Source: Verrucomicrobiota bacterium (lineage in GTDB: Bacteria; Verrucomicrobiota; Verrucomicrobiia; Verrucomicrobiales; Akkermansiaceae). From it: DNA of 45,489 nt. A program made the translations under genes and the position numbers. The number at the start of each line of letters is the position of its first letter. Within the stretch, counting starts at the first letter, position 1. This document shows, piece by piece, positions 6,986 to 15,445 of this stretch. Location: positions 1-45,489 of the forward strand of contig RDYF01000037.1 of the NCBI GenBank assembly GCA_004293285.1. Reading direction: 5' to 3'. The notes under the pieces were generated by a model. That model ran no database searches. It was given only the letters and a program-made list of their open reading frames with translations, and had not been told where the DNA came from.

Positions 6986-8401
6986 ATGAAAAGCCCTCTA
7001 GTGAGAGATGAAGATCCGGCGGAGTATCGGATCAAGCCCCGAGCGCCCAAGTCCAATCCCAGAGTCCCGTGGGTCTGGATCACGGTATTGGTGGGGATGG
7101 TACTGGGAACAGCCATCCTTTTTTCTCCCGTGGCGGTCAAAATCAAGCGTGCCTTGCTCAGCCTGCGTGCGCCACAACGCGCGACGGTGCGTGAGGAAAA
7201 AGATCTCATTCGGCAGATCGAAAATCGTTTGCGAGCCGAGTGGGAAGTAGAGCTTGCCGAAAAAATCGCGGCGATGAAAAAGCAAATGGAGCAGGCAGAG
7301 GTGGCACCGTTGGAAGATCCTCCTGTGCCGCCCGCTCCCCCACAGGGGCTCGCGGGGGTGGATGTGACGACACTGCGCAATGGCATTCCTTTTTACTCCG
7401 AAGTCTTGGCCGTCCCCGGCGGCGTGGCTTCCCGAGAACGCTTGGATCAACAAAGCTACAAGGCGGAATACAAGCTGACCTTCAAGATGCCGACCGCGGC
7501 GAAGTCGATCGATGAACTCAAAGTGGGCAATCCAGAGATCGACCGCATGTTGCCGAAGCTGCCAGAGTTGTTAGAAAAGGCGATTGTCTCGCCGCAATTT
7601 CACACACTCTATCAAAACAAGTTTCTTCGCATCAAGCAGGACGCGAACAAGCTCAATCAAGTGCTGAGCAAGCACAATCTCTATGATCTCGAGACCATTT
7701 TGTTGTTGCGCGACACCACAACCAAACGTCGTGTGTTTTTGATGCAATCAGAAATGGATGTGGTTTCGGACGGTTCCGACGGAGATCGCATGCCGGTGAT
7801 GCCGCCGGAGATTGTTGATTCAACAAACTACCAGCCATTCACCAGTTATGGTTGGAAAAAAACCACCAACGTGCCCAATCCGATGATTGCAGGTTGGGAA
7901 AAGCGCATCAAACTTGCGGAAGAAGAATTGGCAAATCCGGCGACGCCGCCTGCGCGTCAGGCGTGGTTGCGCGAGCGCATGAGCTACTTGCGTCGCGGCA
8001 TCGACGACATGAAATCGCGCAGTTTTTTGATCGCGGAAGTCGACCCCTTCATAGTCATTCCGATTCACATTCTCACTGCCAAAAACGACCCTTACGCGCC
8101 GCGGGTGGGGGACTATGCTGTGGTCATTCACGAGGGCAAAATCTACCCGGCCATCGTCGGCGATGGAGGGCCTAGTTTCAAAGCGGGAGAAGCCTCCTTG
8201 CGCTTGGCGCGAGCGATCAATCCCTCTGCCAATCCCTATCGACGTCCCGTATCTGATTTGAAAGTGACTTATCTTGTGTTTCCTAACAGTCGTGATGCTC
8301 AGCGCAGTGCTCCCAATTATCCTCAATGGAAACAACGTTGCGAGCAGTTGCTGAGCGAAATTGGCGGAGTAGGACCAGGCTTCACTTTGCACGATTGGTA
8401 G
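6986..8401 (+). CDS. Membrane-anchored GH75 (chitosanase-like) domain protein
   Basis: The 471-aa protein has one N-terminal membrane helix (about residues 29-50, PWVWITVLVGMVLG) and a charged coiled-coil-like segment (EEKDLIRQIENRLRAEWEVE). A Pro-rich linker follows, then an extracytoplasmic domain. The C-terminal region around GDYAVVIHEGKIYPAIVGDG and AGEASLRLARAI matches the glycoside hydrolase family 75 (fungal chitosanase-type) core, with Asp and Glu where the catalytic pair is expected. The long middle part (IDELKVGNPEIDRMLPKLPE) is less clear. I prefer the ATG at 6986; an in-frame TTG at 6962 would add 8 residues. The substrate (chitosan or a cell-wall glycan) is inference. Confidence 0.72.
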   Translation: MKSPLVRDEDPAEYRIKPRAPKSNPRVPWVWITVLVGMVLGTAILFSPVAVKIKRALLSLRAPQRATVREEKDLIRQIENRLRAEWEVELAEKIAAMKKQMEQAEVAPLEDPPVPPAPPQGLAGVDVTTLRNGIPFYSEVLAVPGGVASRERLDQQSYKAEYKLTFKMPTAAKSIDELKVGNPEIDRMLPKLPELLEKAIVSPQFHTLYQNKFLRIKQDANKLNQVLSKHNLYDLETILLLRDTTTKRRVFLMQSEMDVVSDGSDGDRMPVMPPEIVDSTNYQPFTSYGWKKTTNVPNPMIAGWEKRIKLAEEELANPATPPARQAWLRERMSYLRRGIDDMKSRSFLIAEVDPFIVIPIHILTAKNDPYAPRVGDYAVVIHEGKIYPAIVGDGGPSFKAGEASLRLARAINPSANPYRRPVSDLKVTYLVFPNSRDAQRSAPNYPQWKQRCEQLLSEIGGVGPGFTLHDW

Positions 8402-8411
8402 TGCAGGGGAG

Positions 8412-9797
8412 TTAGGGTTGTCGATAGAGGTTAAAGTCGATGCGGGTAAAAGCTTTCGGGGAAAACTGAGCTTTGCCGAAATGTTGGCTTTCTCCGATCA
8501 GTTGGCCCTCGGGGGAAGTGCCGAGCAGGCGAAAAGTGATCGAATTGCCGTCGGGAAACCAAGCTCGAACATCGCCATTTTGCAGCAATCGTTCATCGTA
8601 TTCCGGTGGTGTTAAGGCCAGTTTTTTGATGCGGGAAACAGGCAACTTCATTTCGTTAAAGCGCGTTTTCAATGCGATTTTGCTGCCACGGATGTCGACA
8701 ACCTTGCCTAAGACGGCATCGCCATTGCGCAGAATGATGCGTTGTTCCCCTTCGGCAGGCTGTGGGTTTTCGATGGCATGCAGTGGAGCGTCTTCGTCAC
8801 TGCTCGGCAGCGTGCCGTCCCAAGTGCTGAGTCGCATGCTGGAGAGAGTGATGCGATGAAACTGGCCAGAGCTTTGTCGGAGGTGGATGCAAGGACCTTG
8901 GAGAAAGGGTGGATCAAGATCGTTCCATTGCTGGATCAGAGTGTCATCGGAATAGAGAGCGATGAGACCGGTAGTGGTATCGACAAAAAGTTTCAGCTCG
9001 GACTTTTCTTTGCTGCGGAAGGCTTGATCGCGTTTGTATTCGCCAATCATGCCGCCGTTTTGCATGATGCCGGGATTGTTCTGAGGTTCCGCGATGCGTT
9101 TTTGCAGGTAAGAAGTGCCATTATCGAGAGCGATCATGTAGCATTGATCGGGATTGTGCTCCGTCGCGGAGTCGGCACCAAAAACGATTTGCAGATTGAA
9201 TCGATTTTTCCACGCAGCGGTGAAACGGAAGCTGTAGCGAGGGGGGAGTGAAGTGAAATTTTTCGTCAGCGCGCCACTTTCTTGCAGAGTGTAGGAGTGA
9301 GAAGAAAACTTCCAAGCGTCGCTGGGAAAGCTGACCCATTCCTTTGCATCGCGTGGGCCGTAATACAACAGCGGGCTTACGTCGGATATTTCCATATCCT
9401 GAATCATGTTGCGATTGAGTGAAAGTTCGCCCGCATACCAGGTCTGGAGTTGTAAGGTCTGTGCTTGGATGCCGAGCAATTCGCCTTCGATGACATCGCC
9501 GGGTAGATGATCATTTTGTTGCCGCAGGTCGGGATGAAAACGAATGTGAGCGATGTGATCGGTCGTGGGAGGTGGGCTGGAAGGGGAAGGAAAAGTAATG
9601 CTTTCGATCGAATCGAGATGAAAAGCCGTCTCTTTCCGCAAAGCGGGGGAATTCCAAACCAGCTGTGAGTCGTCGATACGGAGGAGTTGACCTTGGAGTC
9701 GATCGCCGTTGGTAAAATGCAGCGTAGGCAGCTCCTCGGCGATCGCGGAGAGTTGGTGAGCGAGTGAGAAGAGTGCGATGACAGCAGTGATTTTCAT
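8412..9797 (-). CDS. Exported beta-module/LamG protein, paralogue 3 of 3
   Basis: This is a 461-aa protein with a signal peptide (MKITAVIALFSLAHQLSAIA). It has the same layout as its two upstream neighbours. Two ~45-residue beta modules come first (one around FTNGDRLQGQLLRIDDSQLV, one around GDVIEGELLGIQAQTLQLQ). A YYGPRDAKEWVSF hinge leads into a central LamG/jelly-roll-like domain (about 150-330) ending MRLSTWDG. Two further modules follow (ILRNGDAVLGKVVDIRGSKI, then a more divergent one). The NGD-x-L-x-G modules resemble those preceding DUF481-type domains in other bacteria. No catalytic motif is visible. It starts 21 bp after paralogue 2 stops and is the last gene of the operon. Confidence 0.8.
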   Translation of the reverse strand: MKITAVIALFSLAHQLSAIAEELPTLHFTNGDRLQGQLLRIDDSQLVWNSPALRKETAFHLDSIESITFPSPSSPPPTTDHIAHIRFHPDLRQQNDHLPGDVIEGELLGIQAQTLQLQTWYAGELSLNRNMIQDMEISDVSPLLYYGPRDAKEWVSFPSDAWKFSSHSYTLQESGALTKNFTSLPPRYSFRFTAAWKNRFNLQIVFGADSATEHNPDQCYMIALDNGTSYLQKRIAEPQNNPGIMQNGGMIGEYKRDQAFRSKEKSELKLFVDTTTGLIALYSDDTLIQQWNDLDPPFLQGPCIHLRQSSGQFHRITLSSMRLSTWDGTLPSSDEDAPLHAIENPQPAEGEQRIILRNGDAVLGKVVDIRGSKIALKTRFNEMKLPVSRIKKLALTPPEYDERLLQNGDVRAWFPDGNSITFRLLGTSPEGQLIGESQHFGKAQFSPKAFTRIDFNLYRQP

Positions 9798-9818
9798 AAG
9801 TGCCGGGAGATGGCCCGC

Positions 9819-11153
9819 TTACGGTTGAAATTTTTTGAGTGAAAGAATGTGATCACGAGGAATGGTCAATGGTCCGAGCAAGGGGTGGGTGGCTTGCAGG
9901 CGCCCCTCGCGCAGCGTGAAATGTGACAGGTGCAAAAAACCTTGATGGCGCAGTTCGATGCGGTAGCAGGGAGGCTTGATGGGTTGTAAGGTTTGATGGA
10001 GATGAACGACGGCGACCTGTGTGGCGGGCAAGGGTTGGGGGCTGGGGTCGTGAGGGTTTTCAAAAAGAATCAAAGGAGGGTTGCCGGATTGGATCGACAA
10101 CAGTTTGCCTGAGATGCGATTCGAGTCGATGTCATAGAGCGTATCGCGTTTTGTGGCAGGGCGTTTTTCTTGTCGAGCTTCGACACTTCCGGAGGGCCAA
10201 GTCGACAACTGAATTTTCGAGATCCGGTGTTCATCATCTTGGCCGGTGGTGGCGAGGAAGCTAAAAAAACTTCCCGATGGGATGGGGCCCGTTTCTTGGG
10301 GATCAATGATGGTGCGACGAAGGTCCTTGCCATTGAGGGCCAGTTGAAGCAAGCGGTTGGTGCGATCGATGCGAAGGGTGAATTGGATCGAACTTTCCTC
10401 AAATTGATCAGGCGTGATGTCATTGAACGTGGCGAGCGAGAGATACTTTCGGGGCTTAGCGATTTGGCGTTTGAGCTCTAGACCGGCGCTATTGAACTGC
10501 AGAAAATAAGCGTTGGTCTCAGCGTTGCCATCGGGGTTATTCGAGGCAAAGAGAAACTTGAATCCGGCGTTTCCCGTCCAAGCGACCTCGAAGTCGATGA
10601 CGTAGCGGTCGGGTAGAGACTCAAATTGGCGATGAGTCGGTCCCCATGATAGAGAAACCAATTGATCGGCTTGAAATTTCCAAGCCTTGTTGAGTTGCCA
10701 GTCGTCTTGTTTTGGACCTGAGTAGAGGATTTGTGGGTTTGCCGCATCAAAGTGCAGTGACAGCAAGGCGCTACGAGGAATTTGCAGAGAAGATTGCCAA
10801 GAGGGTCGGTATCGAAGGGAAGTGGCATCGAGCTCGATGATTTCGACAGGCAACTGGTCGCCATTGACAAGCTGGAGAAGTTGAGGAGGCGCTAGACGAT
10901 TCGATTCAGTGGCGGGGAAGATCAGCGATTCCAGAGCAGAAATGGGAAGATCGATGGTGTTGGGCGAAAGGGGAGAGCTGAGAGAGAGATGCGATGAGGA
11001 ATCGATCGACACCAGTGAGCCCGTCATTTTCCCAAGAGATCCTAGCAGAAATTCATCAGCGCAAACAGGCGACAGCACGAGCAAGATGGCAAGAAGCAGA
11101 TTCCGCAGCAAATCGCGGAAGCAGGGAAAGAAGGTCGGGAAATGAGTTCTCAT
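9819..11153 (-). CDS. Exported beta-module/LamG protein, paralogue 2 of 3
   Basis: This 444-aa protein has a long N-terminal signal (hydrophobic core LLRNLLLAILLVLSPVCA). A degenerate first beta module (FLLGSLGKMTGSLVSIDSSS) is followed by a second with VNGDQLPVEIIELDATSLRY, then ILYSGPKQDDWQL. The central LamG-like domain includes YVIDFEVAWTGNAGFKFLFA and ends IQLSTWPSG. Two diverged C-terminal modules close the protein. Identity to the neighbours is low but the order of parts is the same, so this is an old tandem duplication. It starts 17 bp after paralogue 1 ends. No enzyme motif is visible; a binding or structural role outside the cytoplasm is inference. Confidence 0.78.
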   Translation of the reverse strand: MRTHFPTFFPCFRDLLRNLLLAILLVLSPVCADEFLLGSLGKMTGSLVSIDSSSHLSLSSPLSPNTIDLPISALESLIFPATESNRLAPPQLLQLVNGDQLPVEIIELDATSLRYRPSWQSSLQIPRSALLSLHFDAANPQILYSGPKQDDWQLNKAWKFQADQLVSLSWGPTHRQFESLPDRYVIDFEVAWTGNAGFKFLFASNNPDGNAETNAYFLQFNSAGLELKRQIAKPRKYLSLATFNDITPDQFEESSIQFTLRIDRTNRLLQLALNGKDLRRTIIDPQETGPIPSGSFFSFLATTGQDDEHRISKIQLSTWPSGSVEARQEKRPATKRDTLYDIDSNRISGKLLSIQSGNPPLILFENPHDPSPQPLPATQVAVVHLHQTLQPIKPPCYRIELRHQGFLHLSHFTLREGRLQATHPLLGPLTIPRDHILSLKKFQP

Positions 11154-11170
11154 GTGCGATGGTGCGATGC

Positions 11171-12787
11171 CTATTCGCCTTCGGCAGGGGAATCATCCGG
11201 GGTAAGGGGTTTTTGTTCGGCTTCATCCATGGTTTCCAGAAAAGGATGATCGTCATGGAAATCGATGGCAATGGCATGCGTGAGATCGACCTGCCATGGA
11301 ATATCAAAGCGCGAGCGCAGTTGCAGCGAACCGGCTGCCGAGGCGAGAGGGATTCCGCTGATTTTGCCAATGGGATAAAAGCGCGCCGTGACCGTGCCCT
11401 CGCTGATTTCGGGCTCTTCCGCAGTTTTGGGTCGGGCAAAATTCAATTCGGCGATTTCACTGAGAGGGATTTCCAAGGTGCTATAGCTCGTGCGGAAAAA
11501 GGCTTTTTGTTGATCGATGCGAAGGATCTCGCCGGAGTAACGATCGGTGCCATTGCTGAGAAGGACAATATCGCGTTCGTCGTGGCTCATGCTATGTGCG
11601 CTATCCTTGATCCCATTCCAGTCGGCGATGATCAGGTCGGACAGCCGCATCGGAGCCGTGGCATTGGTGCACTGCAGGGCAAAGCCATTTCCGAGCATCG
11701 GGTCCGCATCGGCTTCGGCATCATCAGGAGTGTTTTTGAGTTGTTCGATGTCTTCCCATTGCGCGGCGTATTGGCCATTGACGAAGAGCATAATCATGCC
11801 CTTGCTGCGATCGCTGCGAATTTCCATGACGGCATCGCCCGAGTCAGGAAGTTGCACATTCGATTGCGTGTGCATCATTCGCTGGGAGATGATTTGCCCC
11901 GAGGCATCGTAGCCACAACGATTCAAGGAAAAGTATGTTTGGTAAATGTTGAGTACGAGAGCATTGCCGTAGAGCTGCACTTGATTTTGCGGCATGCCAT
12001 TGAAAAACGCCATGCGTTTCTGGGCGGGGGCATCACCTTCCTTGGCGTCGTCTTTTTTCTCTTCCGCAGGCGGTGGGGCGAAGTCGGCATGGAGAGCGAT
12101 GTTGGCATTCAAGCGCTCGCGCCAGGAGAGTCGGAATCGCAGGATGGTGCGTTCGCCGAGGCAATCTTTGCGAATCAATGGTTCCGTGCCTTTGGTGTGA
12201 TACCAAGCAGTACCGGCGTGAACCCAGGCGGCGACTTCCTTGCGTTGGGCTTGGTCCTTGGTTGCTGCGTCCTTTGGGACGTCGGGTACGGGCTTGACCT
12301 CGACCTGTGGTTGGTCGCTCTGAGGTTGTGGTTTTTCCTTCAGCACCTCCCAGCCCTCTGCAGAGTAGGGGCCGATGTAATGAATGACGCCACCGATGGG
12401 TTGCGGGTGGATTGCTTCGATTTCCGCTGTCGGGATGGAGATTTCCCCGAGTGCATGGCTGCGGATGACGGTCGTTTCCTTGGTCATGCGAAGCACTTGA
12501 CCGGGAATTTGATCGCCACAAATGAGACGAATGTAAGCAAAAGATTCGGCCTTTAGGGGAGCTTGTTGCGTTTGCAACAACACATGTCGAACCTGTTGGG
12601 TTTTGAGCGTGAGCGGTGCTTGGAGGTCATTGCGGCTCCACAAGATGGCATTCGCTTCATTGATGCCTTGGAAGCTGCCGTGAAGCTGATCGCCATTGTT
12701 AAAACGCAGGACATCCTCAGCGTTTGCGAGAAAGCAAAGCCCGAGGCAGAGGGGGAAAAAGAGGCGCGGCATGGTGAGGGAAATCAT
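11171..12787 (-). CDS. Exported beta-module/LamG protein, paralogue 1 of 3
   Basis: I start this at the ATG at 12787, which overlaps the toroid gene's stop as ATGA and suggests translational coupling; an ATG at 12772 is also possible. This gives 538 aa with a signal peptide (MPRLFFPLCLGLCFLANA). The modules are VLRFNNGDQLHGSFQGINEA and IRLICGDQIPGQVLRM at the N-terminus, and YSGEILRIDQQKAFFRTS plus a last one at the C-terminus. Between them lies IHYIGPYSAEGWEV, an acidic Pro/Lys insert, and a LamG-like domain ending LIIADWNG. It is the longest of the three paralogues because of low-complexity insertions (for example PAEEKKDDAKEGD). An open frame extends upstream to 12931 but only overlaps the toroid gene. 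Confidence 0.8.
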   Translation of the reverse strand: MISLTMPRLFFPLCLGLCFLANAEDVLRFNNGDQLHGSFQGINEANAILWSRNDLQAPLTLKTQQVRHVLLQTQQAPLKAESFAYIRLICGDQIPGQVLRMTKETTVIRSHALGEISIPTAEIEAIHPQPIGGVIHYIGPYSAEGWEVLKEKPQPQSDQPQVEVKPVPDVPKDAATKDQAQRKEVAAWVHAGTAWYHTKGTEPLIRKDCLGERTILRFRLSWRERLNANIALHADFAPPPAEEKKDDAKEGDAPAQKRMAFFNGMPQNQVQLYGNALVLNIYQTYFSLNRCGYDASGQIISQRMMHTQSNVQLPDSGDAVMEIRSDRSKGMIMLFVNGQYAAQWEDIEQLKNTPDDAEADADPMLGNGFALQCTNATAPMRLSDLIIADWNGIKDSAHSMSHDERDIVLLSNGTDRYSGEILRIDQQKAFFRTSYSTLEIPLSEIAELNFARPKTAEEPEISEGTVTARFYPIGKISGIPLASAAGSLQLRSRFDIPWQVDLTHAIAIDFHDDHPFLETMDEAEQKPLTPDDSPAEGE

Positions 12788-13761
12788 TTTTCGTAAATCG
12801 GCAGGAAGCGATAATTCAGTGCCATCGACAGGAGAGCACCAGCGGTGTTGAAGGAATAGCCCATGCGGCCGGGCCATGAGCCATCGGGCGACTGGATGGT
12901 AGCGAGAAGTTTGATGTTTTTGGCGTTCCATTCTTGCCAGATTGCTTCATCGGCGTGGAAGAGAGCTTGCGACATGTAGTACTCGAAATAAAACGGATAA
13001 TAGGGTTCGCGGTAGTTGATGTGATTTTTCAGATAGTTTAGGCTGACAGCGTAACCTTTGGTCTGCTTGTTTTTCGCCAAAGATTGGCACAGCGATCCAA
13101 TCGCCGTGAGGGTGGGTTTGCCGCCGCCTGCTGAAGTGTAGCCGTAACTGCCATCGGCACTGCGACAGCGTTCCATGTAGGTGAGAGCCTGTTTGATGGC
13201 GTCGTCAGGCACCGCGATTCCAGCATTGCGCGCGGCGAAGAGAGCGACGATTTGGCAGCCCGACACCGTGGTATCGGCATCGGCCGCATCGGGGGTATAG
13301 CGCCATGCTTTGAAACGATTGCGTTTTTGAGCCGAGAGGATGAGATCCACGGCTTTTTTCAGAGCGGGGGCGAGTTTCGGGTGATCGACCATGCCATACG
13401 CTTCGCACAGGGCGAGAGTTGCGAAGCCATGACTGTACATGCTCGAACCGATAAAGCCATTGGTGGCATTTTGTTGGGAGAGGATGTAAGAGATGCCGCG
13501 ATTGATGTGAGCGGCGTAGGGGCCGTGTTGAGGGTCTTCGCCGCGGGCGAGAAAAGCGATGGTGGCGAGGCCGACAACGCCAGGTTCTGTGCCTTGCGAA
13601 TCGTCCCAGCAGCCTTCTTTTGTCTGCTTCGAAGCGAGGTAGCGCAGCCCGCGTTCATACATTTGATCGACCTGAGGAGGGACCTGCGTGTCCTGTCGGC
13701 GCGCCAAATCTTGGCCGAAAGCTGGGAGCAGGACGAGGGATAGCAAGAGAATGCGCAGCAT
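12784..13761 (-). CDS. Exported alpha/alpha-toroid protein (squalene-cyclase/prenyltransferase repeat)
   Basis: I read this as an independent gene starting at the ATG at 13761 within the longer frame: 325 aa with an N-terminal signal peptide (MLRILLLSLVLLPAFG). The mature part consists of repeated helix pairs with the family's aromatic/glycine pattern, such as YLASKQTKEGCWDDS, YILSQQNATNGFIGSSMYSH, SADGSYGYTS and SPDGSWPGRMGYS. This is the toroid fold of squalene-hopene cyclases and prenyltransferase beta subunits. The DxDD acid motif of true triterpene cyclases is not evident (AADADTTV is the nearest), and the protein is half the length of a cyclase. Terpene chemistry is therefore unlikely. 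It is coupled by an ATGA overlap to the first of three exported paralogues. Confidence 0.78.
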   Translation of the reverse strand: MLRILLLSLVLLPAFGQDLARRQDTQVPPQVDQMYERGLRYLASKQTKEGCWDDSQGTEPGVVGLATIAFLARGEDPQHGPYAAHINRGISYILSQQNATNGFIGSSMYSHGFATLALCEAYGMVDHPKLAPALKKAVDLILSAQKRNRFKAWRYTPDAADADTTVSGCQIVALFAARNAGIAVPDDAIKQALTYMERCRSADGSYGYTSAGGGKPTLTAIGSLCQSLAKNKQTKGYAVSLNYLKNHINYREPYYPFYFEYYMSQALFHADEAIWQEWNAKNIKLLATIQSPDGSWPGRMGYSFNTAGALLSMALNYRFLPIYEK

Positions 13762-14370
13762 GACAAATCGTTCTTGTCTGAGAGTAGAGCAGAACGCCTG
13801 AGGATGCAACGTGAAAGATTCGACGTCGGCGGTCTTCGAGGGGCCGGTGGCCCAGATCACATTCGGCGCGGTGCCGAGAGCGGCGATGGCTTCGGGGATG
13901 GTGCGGAGAATTTTCTGCTCGGTGAAGACGGCCACGTGAGTCCAAGGAGAGAGCGCGGCGAGGCGGTCCGAGGTTTGTTCGTCGTCCAGAATCAGAGTGC
14001 CCGATTCCGCAATCGCACCCGTGGCGCGGGTGATGCCAAATTGATAGCGATCGTATTGCGTGCGATCATAGGTCGTTTCCACCATCAGTCCCGCGTCGGC
14101 CAGCGCTTGGCCCATGCTGTCCCACAGTTGAGGATCGCAATAGCCGACAGTTTGTTGGCTTTCCTTAAGAAAAGCGATCAGCTCGCCGATGTCGCGCATG
14201 CATTTGCCATTCACCGCACGGAAATTCCGCGAGAATGTTTCCCACAGATTCGAGCCTTCCAGGCGAGGAGCCGAGTGCAACTGGGAAACTTCGTATGCAG
14301 GATAAGCAGCTTTTTCCGAAATGACTTCGGTGGCTTTCTTGACTTTGGCGAGGATGGCGTTGCGCGACAT
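12784..14370 (-). CDS. LUD (LutC-like) domain running in frame into an exported toroid protein
   Basis: A single uninterrupted 528-codon frame starts at the ATG at 14370. Residues 1-184 form a LUD domain of the LutC/YkgG family (lactate-oxidation accessory proteins), with GAIAESGTLILDDEQ, a HVAVFTEQKI strand and GPSKTADVE. The usual C-terminal segment after GPS-x-TADIE (a G-x-HGP motif) is absent. Instead about 19 unrelated residues lead into MLRILLLSLVLLPAFG, a clear signal peptide, and the toroid domain. A cytoplasmic LUD domain in front of an internal signal peptide makes little biological sense. Loss of the LUD gene's end by deletion, with the toroid gene keeping its own start at 13761, is more likely than a working fusion. 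No lutA or lutB lies nearby. Confidence 0.6.
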   Translation of the reverse strand: MSRNAILAKVKKATEVISEKAAYPAYEVSQLHSAPRLEGSNLWETFSRNFRAVNGKCMRDIGELIAFLKESQQTVGYCDPQLWDSMGQALADAGLMVETTYDRTQYDRYQFGITRATGAIAESGTLILDDEQTSDRLAALSPWTHVAVFTEQKILRTIPEAIAALGTAPNVIWATGPSKTADVESFTLHPQAFCSTLRQERFVMLRILLLSLVLLPAFGQDLARRQDTQVPPQVDQMYERGLRYLASKQTKEGCWDDSQGTEPGVVGLATIAFLARGEDPQHGPYAAHINRGISYILSQQNATNGFIGSSMYSHGFATLALCEAYGMVDHPKLAPALKKAVDLILSAQKRNRFKAWRYTPDAADADTTVSGCQIVALFAARNAGIAVPDDAIKQALTYMERCRSADGSYGYTSAGGGKPTLTAIGSLCQSLAKNKQTKGYAVSLNYLKNHINYREPYYPFYFEYYMSQALFHADEAIWQEWNAKNIKLLATIQSPDGSWPGRMGYSFNTAGALLSMALNYRFLPIYEK

Positions 14371-14423
14371 GCGAGAGACTTAGCACAGCAGTCAGAAACT
14401 GGCAAGAGTCAGATGTCGGCACA

Positions 14424-14852
14424 TCACCAGTACTTCAGCGTAATTTCGCGATTTTCGTCTTGGGTGATTTCAATGACCGATTCCGCAAACTTCGGCGCGC
14501 GATTGCCCAGCGGCTTGCCCGTGACGCCTACGCCTTCTTGTGGGACGCCGAAGAGATTGCGCTGGAGAACGCCATCGGCATTTTGATCATGCATCACGGT
14601 CAAGGCATACTTGCCAGGCGGCAAATCTTTCAGTGTGATCGTGACGTCGCCCTTGCTCGCAGGCACGGTGGCTTGGCGCAAAGCGAGCGCAAATTGATCG
14701 GGAAAGCCTTTGGCTTGTTGGAAGGCAAGAGCTGCGACCTGTCCTTGGTTCGAGCGGACTCCTTTCACGACAATGGTGACATCGGCTGCGGCAGCGGTTC
14801 CTGCGATGGCCATGGCGAGAAGAAAAGAAAAGGAAGCGAGAGACATCATCAT
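14424..14852 (-). CDS. Exported DUF2141 protein
   Basis: This 142-aa protein has a signal peptide (SLASFSFLLAMAIAGTAAAA). The mature beta-rich domain matches DUF2141, with LPPGKYALTVMHDQNADGVL followed by NLFGVPQEGVGVTG. The DxNxDG-like loop may bind a cation, but no function is established for the family that I can state. The start codon overlaps the tadA stop as ATGA, so the two are translated together. Three consecutive ATG codons make the exact start uncertain by two residues. It ends 53 bp before the LUD-toroid frame. Confidence 0.88.
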   Translation of the reverse strand: MMMSLASFSFLLAMAIAGTAAAADVTIVVKGVRSNQGQVAALAFQQAKGFPDQFALALRQATVPASKGDVTITLKDLPPGKYALTVMHDQNADGVLQRNLFGVPQEGVGVTGKPLGNRAPKFAESVIEITQDENREITLKYW

Positions 14853-15370
14853 TCTTCAAAGCGATACTCGCGCGGGAGATTGGTTTTCTTTTTTTCGCGA
14901 GCTTCGCGAAAAAACGATTGGATGAGAAAGAGGCATTCCTCCGAGAGCACGCCGGATTTGATTTCACAGGCGTGATTTAGTGGAGGGTTGGATTGGAGCA
15001 AATTGATCCAGCCGCCCGCAGCACCTGCTTTCGGGTCCGAGCAGCCAAAGACGACACGGCTGGGCCGACAATGGACGATGGCACCGGCGCACATGGGGCA
15101 GGGTTCTTTGGTCACATAGAGCGTGCAGCCATCGAGCCGCCAGTCGCCCAGCGCACTTTGAGCAGCAGTGAGCGAGAGCATTTCGGCATGAGCGGTGGCG
15201 TCTTTCAGCGTCTCCACTTGATTCCAAGCTCGCGCGATGACTTGGCCTTCTTTGACAATGACGGCCCCGATGGGCACTTCCTGTGCGGCAAGAGCTTTGC
15301 GTGCTTCTCTCAGGGCGAGCTGCATGAAATGCTCGTCGCTCTGCACGTCAATCCATGTCGGTGTTTCCAT
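14849..15370 (-). CDS. tadA: tRNA-specific adenosine deaminase TadA
   Basis: TadA converts adenosine 34 to inosine in the anticodon of tRNA-Arg(ACG). The 173-aa protein has the zinc deaminase signature: the HAE motif with the proton-shuttle glutamate in DATAHAEMLSL, and the two zinc cysteines in KEPCPMCAGAIVH. MQLALREARKALAAQEVPIG is the typical N-terminal helix and strand. I chose the ATG at 15370 (METPTWIDVQ); the open frame continues to 15445 but would run through the icd terminator hairpin. It overlaps the DUF2141 gene by 4 bp. Confidence 0.95.
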   Translation of the reverse strand: METPTWIDVQSDEHFMQLALREARKALAAQEVPIGAVIVKEGQVIARAWNQVETLKDATAHAEMLSLTAAQSALGDWRLDGCTLYVTKEPCPMCAGAIVHCRPSRVVFGCSDPKAGAAGGWINLLQSNPPLNHACEIKSGVLSEECLFLIQSFFREAREKKKTNLPREYRFEE

Positions 15371-15379
15371 ATTCGCTTC

Positions 15380-15427
15380 AAAAAAAGCGGCCCTTCCCGA
15401 AAAAACCAGTCTTTCGGGAAGGGCCGC
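15380..15427 (-). terminator. Intrinsic terminator after icd
   Basis: Positions 15387-15402 (GCGGCCCTTCCCGAAA) and 15412-15427 form a perfect 16-bp stem with a 9-nt loop, 18 bp beyond the icd stop. On the minus strand it is followed by seven T (15386-15380). It separates icd from tadA, which begins at 15370, so tadA must have its own promoter or depend on read-through. Confidence 0.92.
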
Positions 15428-15445
15428 GTGCTGAGGTGTGCCCAA

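Noticed and set aside
10994..12556. 520-codon plus-strand frame over the beta-module/LamG genes
   Set aside because: It is antisense to two genes with signal peptides and conserved modules; its protein has no recognisable features.
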